Origin: Brienomyrus brachyistius
Taxonomy: Eukaryota; Chordata; Actinopteri; Osteoglossiformes; Mormyridae
Assembly (NCBI RefSeq): GCF_023856365.1
Contig: NC_064538.1
Location: forward strand, 9,659,435 to 9,723,434
Length of the DNA stretch: 64,000 bases
Direction of reading: 5' to 3'
The stretch's first letter is position 1. Each line of letters starts with the position of its first letter. Under the pieces are notes generated by a model that was given only the letters and a program-made list of their open reading frames with translations, searched no databases and was not told the origin of the DNA. A program made the translations under genes and the position numbers. Positions 1 through 10,997 of the stretch are shown piece after piece.

Positions 1-2
1 CC

Positions 3-284
3 ATAATTCCCGTCTTATCTCGGTGCACTCCCAAAGTGGAGTTCAGTGCGGATACTCTCGCTAACCTCATGAGGCGTATCCAAGACGCAGGCACTGAGGT
101 GGTGAAGGCAAAGGCTGGGGCAGGTTCTGCAACCCTCTCTATGGCATATGCAGGGGCTAGGTTCGCCGTGTCTCTGCTAGATGCCATGAATGGCAAAGAA
201 GGGGTCATCGAGTGTGCATTCGTCAAGTCCAAGGAAGGCGAATGCACATACTTCTCCACCCCTCTCCTCCTCGGTAGACACTAA
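3..284 (+). CDS. mdh2: Partial MDH2-like coding segment (C-terminal half, cut by window edge)
   Basis: The open frame starts at base 3 and is interrupted only by the window edge. It reads [14 protein letters not shown], then [17 protein letters not shown] and MAYAGARF, then [12 protein letters not shown], which is the C-terminal domain of mitochondrial malate dehydrogenase (NAD-dependent malate/oxaloacetate interconversion in the TCA cycle). The segment begins just after the position of the catalytic His (GGHxGxTIIP). After LLLG the frame ends at once (Arg-His-stop), whereas vertebrate MDH2 runs on for about 35 residues. A GT dinucleotide at 274-275 could be a splice donor (G|GTAGAC, weak), which would make this an exon of an intron-containing gene; no matching last exon was seen in the following 3 kb. 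It keeps ancestral-looking residues ([15 protein letters not shown]) that the array copies have lost, and it lies on the opposite strand. It could be the parental gene or an independent truncated copy. Confidence 0.75.
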   Translation: MIPVLSRCTPKVEFSADTLANLMRRIQDAGTEVVKAKAGAGSATLSMAYAGARFAVSLLDAMNGKEGVIECAFVKSKEGECTYFSTPLLLGRH

Positions 285-745
285 ATAAAACAGGATGTTT
301 ATAACTTATGACTGCTTTGTCTGTCTACTCTACATATAGTACATGCATGCTTATTTTTTCCTGAATTTTCTGAATTGTTTGTTGTGGAAGTAGCAGTAAA
401 AACAATAAAACTCTAATAATAGTTTAAGGAAATGGTTTCACATGAAACTCAATCAGGTTCTCTTTGTGTTAACTATAATTCTGGACTGTTGGTAGACGAT
501 TACGTTCAAGTTGTAGACAAGTAAAATAAACTTGAAAAAAAAAACACTGAATCTCTTGAGCTCTGGACATGGAAGAATTTATTTCCAGATTTACCCCTTT
601 GTCAGTTAGTCTGGTGTATAGTTATTGTGTTGAAACCACAATAAGGTACTTATACTGGCAACAGAAACCTCAGACATTTTTTTCGAAGTACAGCTGTACT
701 TGGTCTTCAGTCCACAAAACTGCAAACAAGATCCAATCCATGTAT
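285..745. other. AT-rich spacer, nothing recognised
   Basis: No gene, RNA or clear repeat was recognised here. Short chance frames occur (for example 569-763) without family resemblance. There is an A-run at 534-543. Confidence 0.5.
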
Positions 746-905
746 GTCAGGGGTAATCGCTAGAAGGCCGGTGTCCTGGAGGTTTTCCATCCTACTTGAA
801 CAGTCTTTTCTGGTGGTTATCTACCTGAGACCAGGTGTGAATGCTGTGAAATGCGGTAGCATGCAGGACACCGGCCCTCCAGGACCAGAATTGATTACCC
901 CTGAC
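746..905. mobile_element. Palindromic hAT-type MITE
   Basis: About 160 bp with long inverted ends. The left end reads TCAGGGGTAATC and then GGCCGGTGTCCTG; the reverse complement of the right end gives the same words in the same order. The CAGGGG terminus and the 'CTGGAGGGCCGGTGTCCTG' style of sequence are known from non-autonomous hAT elements of fishes. The flanking octamers 738-745 (ccatgtat) and 906-913 (ctatgtaa) agree at 6 of 8 positions, consistent with a decayed 8-bp target-site duplication. No coding capacity. Confidence 0.7.
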
Positions 906-1375
906 CTATGTAATTGACTGTATCTTTCATTGGTTTTTGTTTTATGAGACACAAGGTAGTCAATGAGAAATGTAAATAAGCTACAAGCCCAGCTCATCAT
1001 CTACACAGAGCTGACTAAGAATCTTGGGCTTCCCATCCATCTCTTCTGGGTTCTCTAGTGGTGAACTGGTTTCCACATCCTGCTCTGGAGAGATACATCC
1101 CAAAAGCAGTGACTCTCCTCCAGGTAGGCCAACAAAGCTTGGTCTGCAGACTAACTGAAGTGCAAAGCGGCACAGGGCTCCATGCTGGCTTGGACAACTG
1201 GGTGCTCAGTGTCACTACACTCTGTAGACAAATTGATGAAGTTCAGGTGAGATGATGCGAGACCCCTGGGGGTTTCATGGGGGAGTAAATACAGAAAAAC
1301 ATCCAGACTGACTAAGCATCACACTGACAAAGGTTAATTTTCTTAAATTTAAGCTTAAATTTAATTGGCCATTTT
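906..1375. other. Unassigned spacer
   Basis: The stretch 1015-1255 is less AT-rich and has short open frames on both strands. None resembles a family I know, and the most exon-like minus frame contains stops. No feature is claimed. Confidence 0.4.
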
Positions 1376-2061
1376 ATGCATCTCCAGATTATTTTTTTTT
1401 TTTGCAGAAACACCACATGGCTACATATTACAGTTTTTTCCAAACATTTTTTCACTAGTTATAGAACACTGATGTTATTTTCCAAAACTCTAGTCACAGA
1501 ACACAATATGGTAACCACTTGTAACGCACACTCTCCAACATTCAAAACATTGCTTTTTGCGTTCATATTTATAAAGAAACATTCAGAGAATCATAGTAAA
1601 ATTTGTTTAGATCGGCCACACACAAGCTACTAATAGTTCCACTGTTTGGTTGTCCTTCCAAGCATTAGATATAGTAATACAGAATTTTTGACACGTGTTT
1701 CATTATGGTGCTTCATATAACATTGTTGTAAAGGAAAAAAACATGCATATACAGATGCAGTGGAATCATTTAAACAAATCCAAAATTTATTGATAAAATA
1801 CACAGCATAAATTCTCACAACTAAAGTTCTGCAATGTTCCTAACCTGTCTTACAAAAAACTAAATAAAGGATTACATGTCGCTCTTATGTCCATCAACCA
1901 TGTCATGTGGATTTGGCCACAGGTTCTCATCCACATCACTGAATCAATGAATGTTTTCTCTTGCCAAGCATCTTGGAAAGAATCTTCTGGCATGGCGAAT
2001 CTAGGCCTGACGCTGGTCTAAAGTCATGTCACTGCATGCCTCATCCATGGCTTGGATAGTT
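1376..2061 (-). mobile_element. Decayed IS630/Tc1-like DNA transposon with transposase remnant
   Basis: On the minus strand from 2061 down to about 1890 a broken frame reads IQAMDEACSDMT, then IRHARRFFPRCLARENI after a stop, and after a frameshift DVDENLWPNPHD. This resembles the C-terminal end of DDE_3 (IS630/Tc1-mariner-like) transposases that are abundant in fish genomes, where a W-I-R-H-A-R-R-F-F-P-R-C stretch followed by D-V-D-E-N-L-W-P is typical. At least one stop and one frameshift show it is dead. The AT-rich sequence 1376-1880 with repeated 'ttttccaaac' and 'aaaactctagtcacagaacac' words probably belongs to the same element. The ends were not defined. Confidence 0.55.
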
Positions 2062-3344
2062 GAAAAAAAAATGCGCAATAGGGTTGAGGAAAGGAGAGTA
2101 TGATATGTACTGTCTCCATAAACAATTATTGGTTCGTTACCATCGCATCTCTATGTTTTCTAATAGTTAACCAACAATACATAATCTCAGGTAATAATAA
2201 TAATATTCTCATTCTTATTAACCCTTTATAACAACTGAATTTCATAAGGTTGCATTTTGCTATAACATACCTTCTTCCTGGAACTTATGACAAAATCAGT
2301 TAAAACTTCATTTATTTCACTTTCTGGTTGGAAATCTTGTAAGGTACCATTGTGAATGTATTGGATTGTGTTTTGTCATACACTTCATCTTTTCTTTAAT
2401 CTGCCTTTGTGTACGATTATGTTTTATGTTGTGTGCTATGTTTTAACCTTGTGCTGCTGTGTCTTGGCTAGGGCTCGCTTAGAAAAGGGACTTTGTCTCA
2501 GTGTGACACTCTGGTTAAATAAAAGAAAAATGAAATAAACTGACTGCTTGGGATATTTCTCCTAAACCAACCCGAAGGCGTAGGTTTGGTTTCAACGTTG
2601 GTAAGGACAAAATCAACCTCGAAACTCCCGTCCCCCTATAACACACACAGTACTCCCAGAGTATTTATAGGGACATGTCCTTACTGTCCGTACCCAAAGC
2701 TACACCCTTGAATCAGTCTGATAGCTACCAGGTCTGCTTGCTTGGCTGAATCGATGAAGCACTGCATAAAAACTCCACAAACACCATGGATGGCCAAGTA
2801 CTTAAGATGACTAAACATCTTCCTTCGTCTCTGTGTCCCTCCTGTGCCTGACTGTGATGGAGAATGTAGGTAAGACGGACCAGAAATGTGAAGTCGCACC
2901 GCACTCTTGGTAACATTCTGCCCCTGGGTGATAAAGGACATAAACACGTTGTGTTTTAACATGTTTGTAAGTTTGTACAGCTGCTATGTTGACCAGGTCT
3001 GTCTTATAAAAGAGACTTTAGAGGATTTTATTGTTGCTACTTTTCTTGCGTTTCAAACTGCCTTTCCAAAACGATGATTGTGGGGTGTAGTGACATTCCA
3101 GACTGATGGGCCACTGACAGTATGCAAACACCTACAGGTGTGGGACACCTGTGTCATCAATATTGTGTAGACCACTGACTTTGAAAAAAACAGTGTGTCA
3201 CTCCAAAGTTGTAACACTTTAGTAATCAAACTGCATAAAATTTCAGAACATCTCATTCACCTATGTGTAGCCAACCCCTGTGTCTATAAGCTTCAGAGCT
3301 CAAAAGTCCTGGCTAGAAATGTTTATAATGTGATTTTTTTATTT
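2062..3344. other. Spacer left of the array, no gene recognised
   Basis: No supported gene. A 93-codon minus frame (2681-2962) and a 101-codon plus frame (3195-3500) exist, but neither resembles a known family, and the latter runs into the array. The 2560-2700 stretch looks like a dispersed repeat, but I cannot name it. Confidence 0.4.
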
Positions 3345-3574
3345 CTTAGGGTTGTAAACTCCATGCTTTTTAAGGATGTCCGGAACAATGAGAACAGTGA
3401 AGTTTACTGGGTTGGTGATTATGCACAACATTGCGTCAGGGCAGTTGCGGGCACAGGCGTCAGCCAGGGTGGCCACGATGGAGGCGTTGATGTCAAATAG
3501 ATCATCTCGTGTCATCCCGGGCTTCCTGGGCACTACAGCGGGAATGAGGACAACCTCACTCCCCTTCAGAGCTT
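3345..3574 (-). pseudogene. U0: truncated edge unit of the array (MDH2 fragment)
   Basis: This fragment carries the MDH2 body only from [13 protein letters not shown] to HGVYNPK. On its left, array sequence stops at the 'cttagggttg' word and unrelated AT-rich DNA follows. On its right, the word 'cagagctt' jumps straight to 'acaacaataaaatacac', which lies about 850 bp further along in an intact unit. The first part of the body, the LTR and the head are therefore deleted. It is the left boundary of the array and has the D-type variant (VPDILKK). Confidence 0.9.
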
Positions 3575-3722
3575 ACAACAATAAAATACACTACCATTCA
3601 ATTGCTCTGTGGTTCCTGTCAATTCATTCAAATCTTTAGCCTTCTCCCACAGAGGTTACCTTCACACTCCTCTTTCAGTAGTAATTTTTTTCCCATTTGA
3701 AACGATTGTCAATCCTTCTCTT

Positions 3723-5222
3723 TTAAATCCCAGAAATTTTGAAATGACTCCATTGCACTTTATACTGTGCTTCTCCTTGAGCTGCTGTTTCTCTGACAAA
3801 GTCCTCCCCCTTCCTGATGGAGGCCTTTAGTTCATTCAGTGCTTCCGCCACAAGTTTTTCCTCAAATGCGGAGAGCTTTCCAAGGCCCTGCTTCCTCTTC
3901 ACTCCGTTGGTGCCGAGGAGGAGAGGGGTGGAGAAATATGTGCATTTGCCTTCCTCTGACCTGACGAATGCACATTCCTTGAACCCCTCTTTGCCATTCA
4001 TGGAATCCAGCAGGGACAAGGCGAACATAGCCCCTGCATACGCCATGGAGAGGGTGGCAGAGCCTGCCCCAGCCTTAGCCTTCACGACCTCAGTACCTGC
4101 CTCTTGGATAGGGTGCGTCAAGGCAGCAAGCGTATCCTCGGTGAACTCCGCTTTGGGAGTGCAATGAGATAACAGAGGAATGATAGTCTTGCCCGCATGG
4201 CCACCAACTACGGGAACATTGACGTGTGACGGATCCAGTCCTGTGAGTTCTGCCACAAAGGTGTTAGCCCTGACGATGTCCAAAGTTGTCATACCAAACA
4301 GCCGCTTAGGGTTGTAAACTCCATGCTTTTTAAGGATGTCTGGAACAATGAGAACAGTGAAGTTTACTGGGTTGGTGATTATGCACAACATTGCGTCAGG
4401 GCAGTTGCGGGCACAGGCGTCAGCCAGGGTGGCCACGATGGAGGCGTTGATGTCAAATAGATCATCTCGTGTCATCCCGGGCTTCCTGGGCACTACAGCG
4501 GGAATGAGGACAACCTCACTCCCCTTCAGAGCTTCTGGGAGTTGCTCTGGTCCGACATAGCCAGTGACCTGGGCCCTGGTCTCAATGTGGCTAAGGTCAG
4601 CAGCAACACCGAGGGTATGGACAATATCATACAAGGGAGAGCTGACTCACCAGGTTTAACGACAGAACACTGGGGAAAGGTCCAACGGTCCTTTATTGGG
4701 GCAAATCAGAGAGAAGTCCAAACAAGCAGGGTCACAACCAAAATCCATCCGATCCGTAATACCGAAGTCAAAGGGAAAACCGTAATCGTAGTCAGGTCGG
4801 GTGCCGTTAGGTCGAAGATCTGGGAGATCTGTCCGAGGACGCGGACAGGACGCATAGGGAGCAAACATGAGGGAAGATCTGGGCTGCGGCGGACAGGAGC
4901 GGGAAGGGTCCGGGGGTGCAGGAAGTGGGAGCAGGGAGAGTCGGGGGGATTGGAACTGGAACAGAGACACAGGAAGAGGTTGCTCAGAAATTGCATTCTA
5001 ACGATATCTTGGACGGAGTGATCGTCGTGCAAGGTTTAAGTAGTGAAGGGGGGTGTGGCTTCGATTGGTCGCAGCTGCCGGTGTGACACCAGGGCACTCC
5101 TTTTCAGCAGCAAGGACAGGGGCTTGCAGATGCCCCCGAATGCACCCAACACTGTTATCTTGGCAATATTCGGGGATACTCCAACCGATGATTAGAGTTG
5201 ATCTTGCAATGCAGGAAAACAT
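3723..5222 (-). pseudogene. U1: MDH2 retrocopy split by an LTR (reference unit)
   Basis: Head: ATG at 5222-5220 opens MFSCIARSTLIIGWSIP, a transit-peptide-like start, then a 1-bp insertion (CGGGG instead of CGGG near 5170) shifts frame before NIAKITVLGAFGGICKPL. This is the Rossmann loop, with the last Gly of GxxGxxG changed to Cys. The LTR (4655-5088) interrupts the sequence at the codons for Leu-Val. Body: 4634 down to 3723. An extra G before TAT puts LYDIVHT out of frame with the upstream SQLSL. Body residues include Arg50 and Arg56 ([10 protein letters not shown]), Asn88, Asp119 and Arg122 (LDIVRANTF) and His146 (GGH), the usual malate dehydrogenase substrate and catalytic set. The loop AGVPRKPG has become AVVPRKPG. 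No introns are visible. U1 is unique in losing the usual stop (TAA to TAT), adding 13 codons. Variants: VPDILKK, IQEA, LLDS, EEGK. Confidence 0.93.
4655..5088 (-). mobile_element. Solo-LTR-like insertion (434 bp), Ty3/gypsy style, one per unit
   Basis: Read on the minus strand it starts TGTCACACC and ends GTCGTTAAA. It is flanked by CCTGG on both sides (5089-5093 and 4650-4654), a 5-bp target-site duplication. Removing the element and one CCTGG rejoins the MDH2 codons for ALV and SQLSL, so it landed in coding sequence. Promoter-like signals: CCAAT box (5064-5068), CACCCC run, and TTAAA near 5035; a polyadenylation signal AATAAA lies at 4692-4697. Canonical LTRs end in CA, so the AAA end is a decayed or misplaced terminus. 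No gag or pol is present. An intron at this site is the alternative, but the duplication and signals argue against it. Copies: 6464-6897, 8273-8706, 10082-10515, 11891-12324, 13700-14133, 15509-15942, 17318-17751, 19127-19560, 20936-21369, 22745-23178, 24554-24987, 26363-26796, 28172-28605, 30303-30736, 32112-32545, 33921-34354, 35730-36163, 37861-38294, 39992-40425, 42123-42556, 43933-44366, 45744-46177, 47875-48308, 49687-50120, 51493-51926, 53624-54057, 55436-55869 and 57242-57675. Confidence 0.62.
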
Positions 5223-5570
5223 TCTGAGGACTGGTTTGCTGATAACAAAATGGAAATTATGTAGATTATCCTTTGGTAATGGCACTAACATCCTGTACCA
5301 CGGCTTATGCACAACTTATAGGGTCATAGCTCGGAAATAATACTGGACTTTTATAATAATTTTACTGTGAACATTTCAAAGCAACAACAATAAAATACAC
5401 TACCATTCAATTGCTCTGTGGTTCCTGTCAATTCATTCAAATCTTTAGCCTTCTCCCACAGAGGTTACCTTCACACTCCTCTTTCAGTAGTAATTTTTTT
5501 CCCATTTGAAACGATTGTCAATCCTTCTCTTTTAAATCCCAGAAATTTTGAAATGACTCCATTGCACTTT
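5223..5570 (-). other. Inter-copy segment of a type A unit (5' flank plus 3' tail)
   Basis: Between the head ATG and the next body stop lie about 350 bp. The part next to the ATG (about 5223-5310, minus strand) contains 'cagcaaaccagtcctcag' preceded by a pyrimidine-rich tract; it recurs, diverged, upstream of the heads near 29077, 59099 and 62280, so it is ancestral MDH2 5' sequence. The part next to the stop (about 5400-5570) is the 3' tail. No poly(A) tract of the kind a fresh retrocopy would carry is visible. The same segment follows every A unit; in B units it is replaced (see 28821-29902). Confidence 0.6.
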
Positions 5571-7031
5571 TTACTGTGCTTCTCCTTGAGCTGCTGTTTC
5601 TCTGACAAAGTCCTCCCCCTTCCTGATGGAGGCCTTTAGTTCATTCAGTGCTTCCGCCACAAGTTTTTCCTCAAATGCGGAGAGCTTTCCAAGGCCCTGC
5701 TTCCTCTTCACTCCGTTGGTGCCGAGGAGGAGAGGGGTGGAGAAATATGTGCATTTGCTTTCCTCTGACCTGACGAATGCACATTCCTTGAAACCCTCTT
5801 TGCCATTCATGGCATCCAGCAGGGACAAGGCGAACATAGCCCCTGCATACGCCATGGAGAGGGTGGCAGAGCCTGCCCCAGCCTTAGCCTTCACGACCTC
5901 AGTACCTACCTCTTGGATAGGGTGCGTCAAGGCAGCAAGCGTATCCTCGGTGAACTCCGCTTTGGGAGTGCAATGAGATAACAGAGGAATGATAGTCTTG
6001 CCCGCATGGCCACCAACTACGGGAACATTGACGTGTGACGGATCCAGTCCTGTGAGTTCTGCCACAAAGGTGTTAGCCCTGACGATGTCCAAAGTTGTCA
6101 TACCAAACAGCCGCTTAGGGTTGTAAACTCCATGCTTTTTAAGGATGCCCGGAACTATGAGAACAGTGAAGTTTACTGGGTTGGTGATTATGCACAACAT
6201 TGCGTCAGGGCAGTTGCGGGCACAGGCGTCAGCCAGGGTGGCCACGATGGAGGCGTTGATGTCAAATAGATCATCTCGTGTCATCCCGGGCTTCCTGGGC
6301 ACTACAGCGGGAATGAGGACAACCTCACTCCCCTTCAGAGCTTCTGGGAGTTGCTCTGGTCCGACATAGCCAGTGACCTGGGCCCTGGTCTCAATGTGGC
6401 TAAGGTCAGCAGCAACACCGAGGGTATGGACAATATCATACAAGGGAGAGCTGACTCACCAGGTTTAACGACAGAACACTGGGGAAAGGTCCAACGGTCC
6501 TTTATTGGGGCAAATCAGAGAGAAGTCCAAACAAGCAGGGTCACAACCAAAATCCGTCCGATCCGTAATACCGAAGTCAAAGGGAAAACCGTAATCGTAG
6601 TCAGGTCGGGTGCCGTTAGGTCGAAGATCTGGGAGATCTGTCCGAGGACGCGGACAGGACGCATAGGGAGCAAACATGAGGGAAGATCTGGGCTGCGGCG
6701 GACAGGAGCGGGAAGGGTCCGGGGGTGCAGGATGTGGGAGCAGGGAGAGTCGGGGGGATTGGAACTGGAACAGAGACACAGGAAGAGGTTGCTCAGAAAT
6801 TGCATTCTAACGATATCTTGGACGGAGTGATCGTCGTGCAAGGTTTAAGTAGTGAAGGGGGGTGTGGCTTCGATTGGTCGCAGCTGCCGGTGTGACACCA
6901 GGGCACTCCTTTTCAGCAGCAAGGACAGGGGCTTGCAGATGCCCCCGAATGCACCCAACACTGTTATCTTGGCAATATTCGGGGATACTCCAACCGATGA
7001 TTAGAGTTGATCTTGCAATGCAGGAAAACAT
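5571..7031 (-). pseudogene. U2: MDH2 retrocopy, type A, body open 290 codons
   Basis: Variant set VPGILKK, IQEV, LLDA, EESK ('G-type'). The head carries the CGGGG frameshift. Body stop is the standard TAA after GEAQ. It differs from its left neighbour U1 at all four diagnostic sites and shares them with U4 to U10. Confidence 0.92.
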
Positions 7032-7379
7032 TCTGAGGACTGGTTTGCTGATAACAAAATGGAAATTATGTAGATTATCCTTTGGTAATGGCACTAACAT
7101 CCTGTACCACGGCTTATGCACAACTTATAGGGTCATAGCTCGGAAATAATACTGGACTTTTAAAATAATTTTACTGTGAACATTTCAAAGCAACAACAAT
7201 AAAATACACTACCATTCAATTGCTCTGTGGTTCCTGTCAATTCATTCAAATCTTTAGCCTACTCCCACAGAGGTTACCTTCACACTCCTCTTTCAGTAGT
7301 AATTTTTTTTCCATTTGAAACGATTGTCAATCCTTCTCTTTTAAATCCCAGAAATTTTGAAATGACTCCATTGCACTTT

Positions 7380-8840
7380 TTACTGTGCTTCTCCTTGAGC
7401 TGCTGTTTCTCTGACAAAGTCCTCCCCCTTCCTGATGGAGGCCTTTAGTTCATTCAGTGCTTCCGCCACAAGTTTTTCCTCAAATGCGGAGAGCTTTCCA
7501 AGGCCCTGCTTCCTCTTCACTCCGTTGGTGCCGAGGAGGAGAGGGGTGGAGAAATATGTGCATTTGCCTTCCTCTGACCTGACGAATGCACATTCCTTGA
7601 ACCCCTCTTTGCCATTCATGGCATCCAGCAGGGACAAGGCGAACATAGCCCCTGCATACGCCATGGAGAGGGTGGCAGAGCCTGCCCCAGCCTTAGCCTT
7701 CACGACCTCAGTACCTGCCTCTTGGATAGGGTGCGTCAAGGCAGCAAGCGTATCCTCGGTGAACTCCGCTTTGGGAGTGCAATGAGATAACAGAGGAATG
7801 ATAGTCTTGCCCGCATGGCCACCAACTACGGGAACATTGACGTGTGACGGATCCAGTCCTGTGAGTTCTGCCACAAAGGTGTTAGCCCTGACGATGTCCA
7901 AAGTTGTCATACCAAACAGCCGCTTAGGGTTGTAAACTCCATGCTTTTTAAGGATGTCTGGAACAATGAGAACAGTGAAGTTTACTGGGTTGGTGATTAT
8001 GCACAACATTGCGTCAGGGCAGTTGCGGGCACAGGCGTCAGCCAGGGTGGCCACGATGGAGGCGTTGATGTCAAATAGATCATCTCGTGTCATCCCGGGC
8101 TTCCTGGGCACTACAGCGGGAATGAGGACAACCTCACTCCCCTTCAGAGCTTCTGGGAGTTGCTCTGGTCCGACATAGCCAGTGACCTGGGCCCTGGTCT
8201 CAATGTGGCTAAGGTCAGCAGCAACACCGAGGGTATGGACAATATCATACAAGGGAGAGCTGACTCACCAGGTTTAACGACAGAACACTGGGGAAAGGTC
8301 CAACGGTCCTTTATTGGGGCAAATCAGAGAGAAGTCCAAACAAGCAGGGTCACAACCAAAATCCGTCCGATCCGTAATACCGAAGTCAAAGGGAAAACCG
8401 TAAACGTAGTCAGGTCGGGTGCCGTTAGGTCGAAGATCTGGGAGATCTGTCCGAGGACGCGGACAGGACGCATAGGGAGCAAACATGAGGGAAGATCTGG
8501 GCTGCGGCGGACAGGAGCGGGAAGGGTCCGGGGCTGCAGGATGTGGGAGCAGGGAGAGTCGGGGGGATTGGAACTGGAACAGAGACACAGGAAGAGGTTG
8601 CTCAGAAATTGCATTCTAACGATATCTTGGACGGAGTGATCGTCGTGCAAGGTTTAAGTAGTGAAGGGGGGTGTGGCTTCGATTGGTCGCAGCTGCCGGT
8701 GTGACACCAGGGCACTCCTTTTCAGCAGCAAGGACAGGGGCTTGCAGATGCCCCCGAATGCACCCAACACTGTTATCTTGGCAATATTCGGGGATACTCC
8801 AACCGATGATTAGAGTTGATCTTGCAATGCAGGAAAACAT
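7380..8840 (-). pseudogene. U3: MDH2 retrocopy, type A, body open 290 codons
   Basis: Variant set VPDILKK, IQEA, LLDA, EEGK, a mosaic between the D-type (first two sites and EEGK) and the G-type (LLDA). The LTR has two private changes (gtaaacgtag, ggggctgcagg). This suggests exchange or gene conversion between unit families. Confidence 0.92.
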
Positions 8841-9188
8841 TCTGAGGACTGGTTTGCTGATAACAAAATGGAAATTATGTAGATTATCCTTTGGTAATGG
8901 CACTAACATCCTGTACCACGGCTTATGCACAACTTATAGGGTCATAGCTCGGAAATAATACTGGACTTTTATAATAATTTTACTGTGAACATTTCAAAGC
9001 AACAACAATAAAATACACTACCATTCAATTGCTCTGTGGTTCCTGTCAATTCATTCAAATCTTTAGCCTTCTCCCACAGAGGTTACCTTCACACTCCTCT
9101 TTCAGTAGTAATTTTTTTCCCATTTGAAACGATTGTCAATCCTTCTCTTTTAAATCCCAGAAATTTTGAAATGACTCCATTGCACTTT

Positions 9189-10649
9189 TTACTGTGCTTC
9201 TCCTTGAGCTGCTGTTTCTCTGACAAAGTCCTCCCCCTTCCTGATGGAGGCCTTTAGTTCATTCAGTGCTTCCGCCACAAGTTTTTCCTCAAATGCGGAG
9301 AGCTTTCCAAGGCCCTGCTTCCTCTTCACTCCGTTGGTGCCGAGGAGGAGAGGGGTGGAGAAATATGTGCATTTGCTTTCCTCTGACCTGACGAATGCAC
9401 ATTCCTTGAAACCCTCTTTGCCATTCATGGCATCCAGCAGGGACAAGGCGAACATAGCCCCTGCATACGCCATGGAGAGGGTGGCAGAGCCTGCCCCAGC
9501 CTTAGCCTTCACGACCTCAGTACCTACCTCTTGGATAGGGTGCGTCAAGGCAGCAAGCGTATCCTCGGTGAACTCCGCTTTGGGAGTGCAATGAGATAAC
9601 AGAGGAATGATAGTCTTGCCCGCATGGCCACCAACTACGGGAACATTGACGTGTGACGGATCCAGTCCTGTGAGTTCTGCCACAAAGGTGTTAGCCCTGA
9701 CGATGTCCAAAGTTGTCATACCAAACAGCCGCTTAGGGTTGTAAACTCCATGCTTTTTAAGGATGCCCGGAACTATGAGAACAGTGAAGTTTACTGGGTT
9801 GGTGATTATGCACAACATTGCGTCAGGGCAGTTGCGGGCACAGGCGTCAGCCAGGGTGGCCACGATGGAGGCGTTGATGTCAAATAGATCATCTCGTGTC
9901 ATCCCGGGCTTCCTGGGCACTACAGCGGGAATGAGGACAACCTCACTCCCCTTCAGAGCTTCTGGGAGTTGCTCTGGTCCGACATAGCCAGTGACCTGGG
10001 CCCTGGTCTCAATGTGGCTAAGGTCAGCAGCAACACCGAGGGTATGGACAATATCATACAAGGGAGAGCTGACTCACCAGGTTTAACGACAGAACACTGG
10101 GGAAAGGTCCAACGGTCCTTTATTGGGGCAAATCAGAGAGAAGTCCAAACAAGCAGGGTCACAACCAAAATCCGTCCGATCCGTAATACCGAATTCAAAG
10201 GGAAAACCGTAATCGTAGTCAGGTCGGGTGCCGTTAGGTCGAAGATCTGGGAGATCTGTCCGAGGACGCGGACAGGACGCATAGGGAGCAAACATGAGGG
10301 AAGATCTGGGCTGCGGCGGACAGGAGCGGGAAGGGTCCGGGGGTGCAGGATGTGGGAGCAGGGAGAGTCGGGGGGATTGGAACTGGAACAGAGACACAGG
10401 AAGAGGTTGCTCAGAAATTGCATTCTAACGATATCTTGGACGGAGTGATCGTCGTGCAAGGTTTAAGTAGTGAAGGGGGGTGTGGCTTCGATTGGTCGCA
10501 GCTGCCGGTGTGACACCAGGGCACTCCTTTTCAGCAGCAAGGACAGGGGCTTGCAGATGCCCCCGAATGCACCCAACACTGTTATCTTGGCAATATTCGG
10601 GGATACTCCAACCGATGATTAGAGTTGATCTTGCAATGCAGGAAAACAT
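9189..10649 (-). pseudogene. U4: MDH2 retrocopy, type A, body open 290 codons
   Basis: G-type variant set. Its LTR has the private change giving 'accgaattcaaagg' (an EcoRI word), shared only with U5, so the pair arose by a recent single-unit duplication. The head is frameshifted (CGGGG). Confidence 0.92.
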
Positions 10650-10997
10650 TCTGAGGACTGGTTTGCTGATAACAAAATGGAAATTATGTAGATTATCCTT
10701 TGGTAATGGCACTAACATCCTGTACCACGGCTTATGCACAACTTATAGGGTCATAGCTCGGAAATAATACTGGACTTTTATAATAATTTTACTGTGAACA
10801 TTTCAAAGCAACAACAATAAAATACACTACCATTCAATTGCTCTGTGGTTCCTGTCAATTCATTCAAATCTTTAGCCTTCTCCCACAGAGGTTACCTTCA
10901 CACTCCTCTTTCAGTAGTAATTTTTTTCCCATTTGAAACGATTGTCAATCCTTCTCTTTTAAATCCCAGAAATTTTGAAATGACTCCATTGCACTTT

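Noticed and set aside
2681..2962. 93-codon minus frame as a gene
   Set aside because: No recognisable domain, no splice context that I could support, and located in repeat-like surroundings.
3817..4167. 116-codon plus-strand frame ([16 protein letters not shown]...) in every unit
   Set aside because: It is the antisense shadow of the MDH2 body and follows its codon pattern; the sense frame matches a known protein family.
4656..5032. Repeated 104-, 108- and 159-codon frames within the LTR in every unit
   Set aside because: They overlap on both strands, have no family resemblance, and lie wholly or largely inside the LTR-like sequence. Their recurrence only reflects the tandem repeat.
5418..5639. 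73-codon plus-strand frame in every unit
   Set aside because: It covers the 3' tail and antisense end of MDH2; no independent support.
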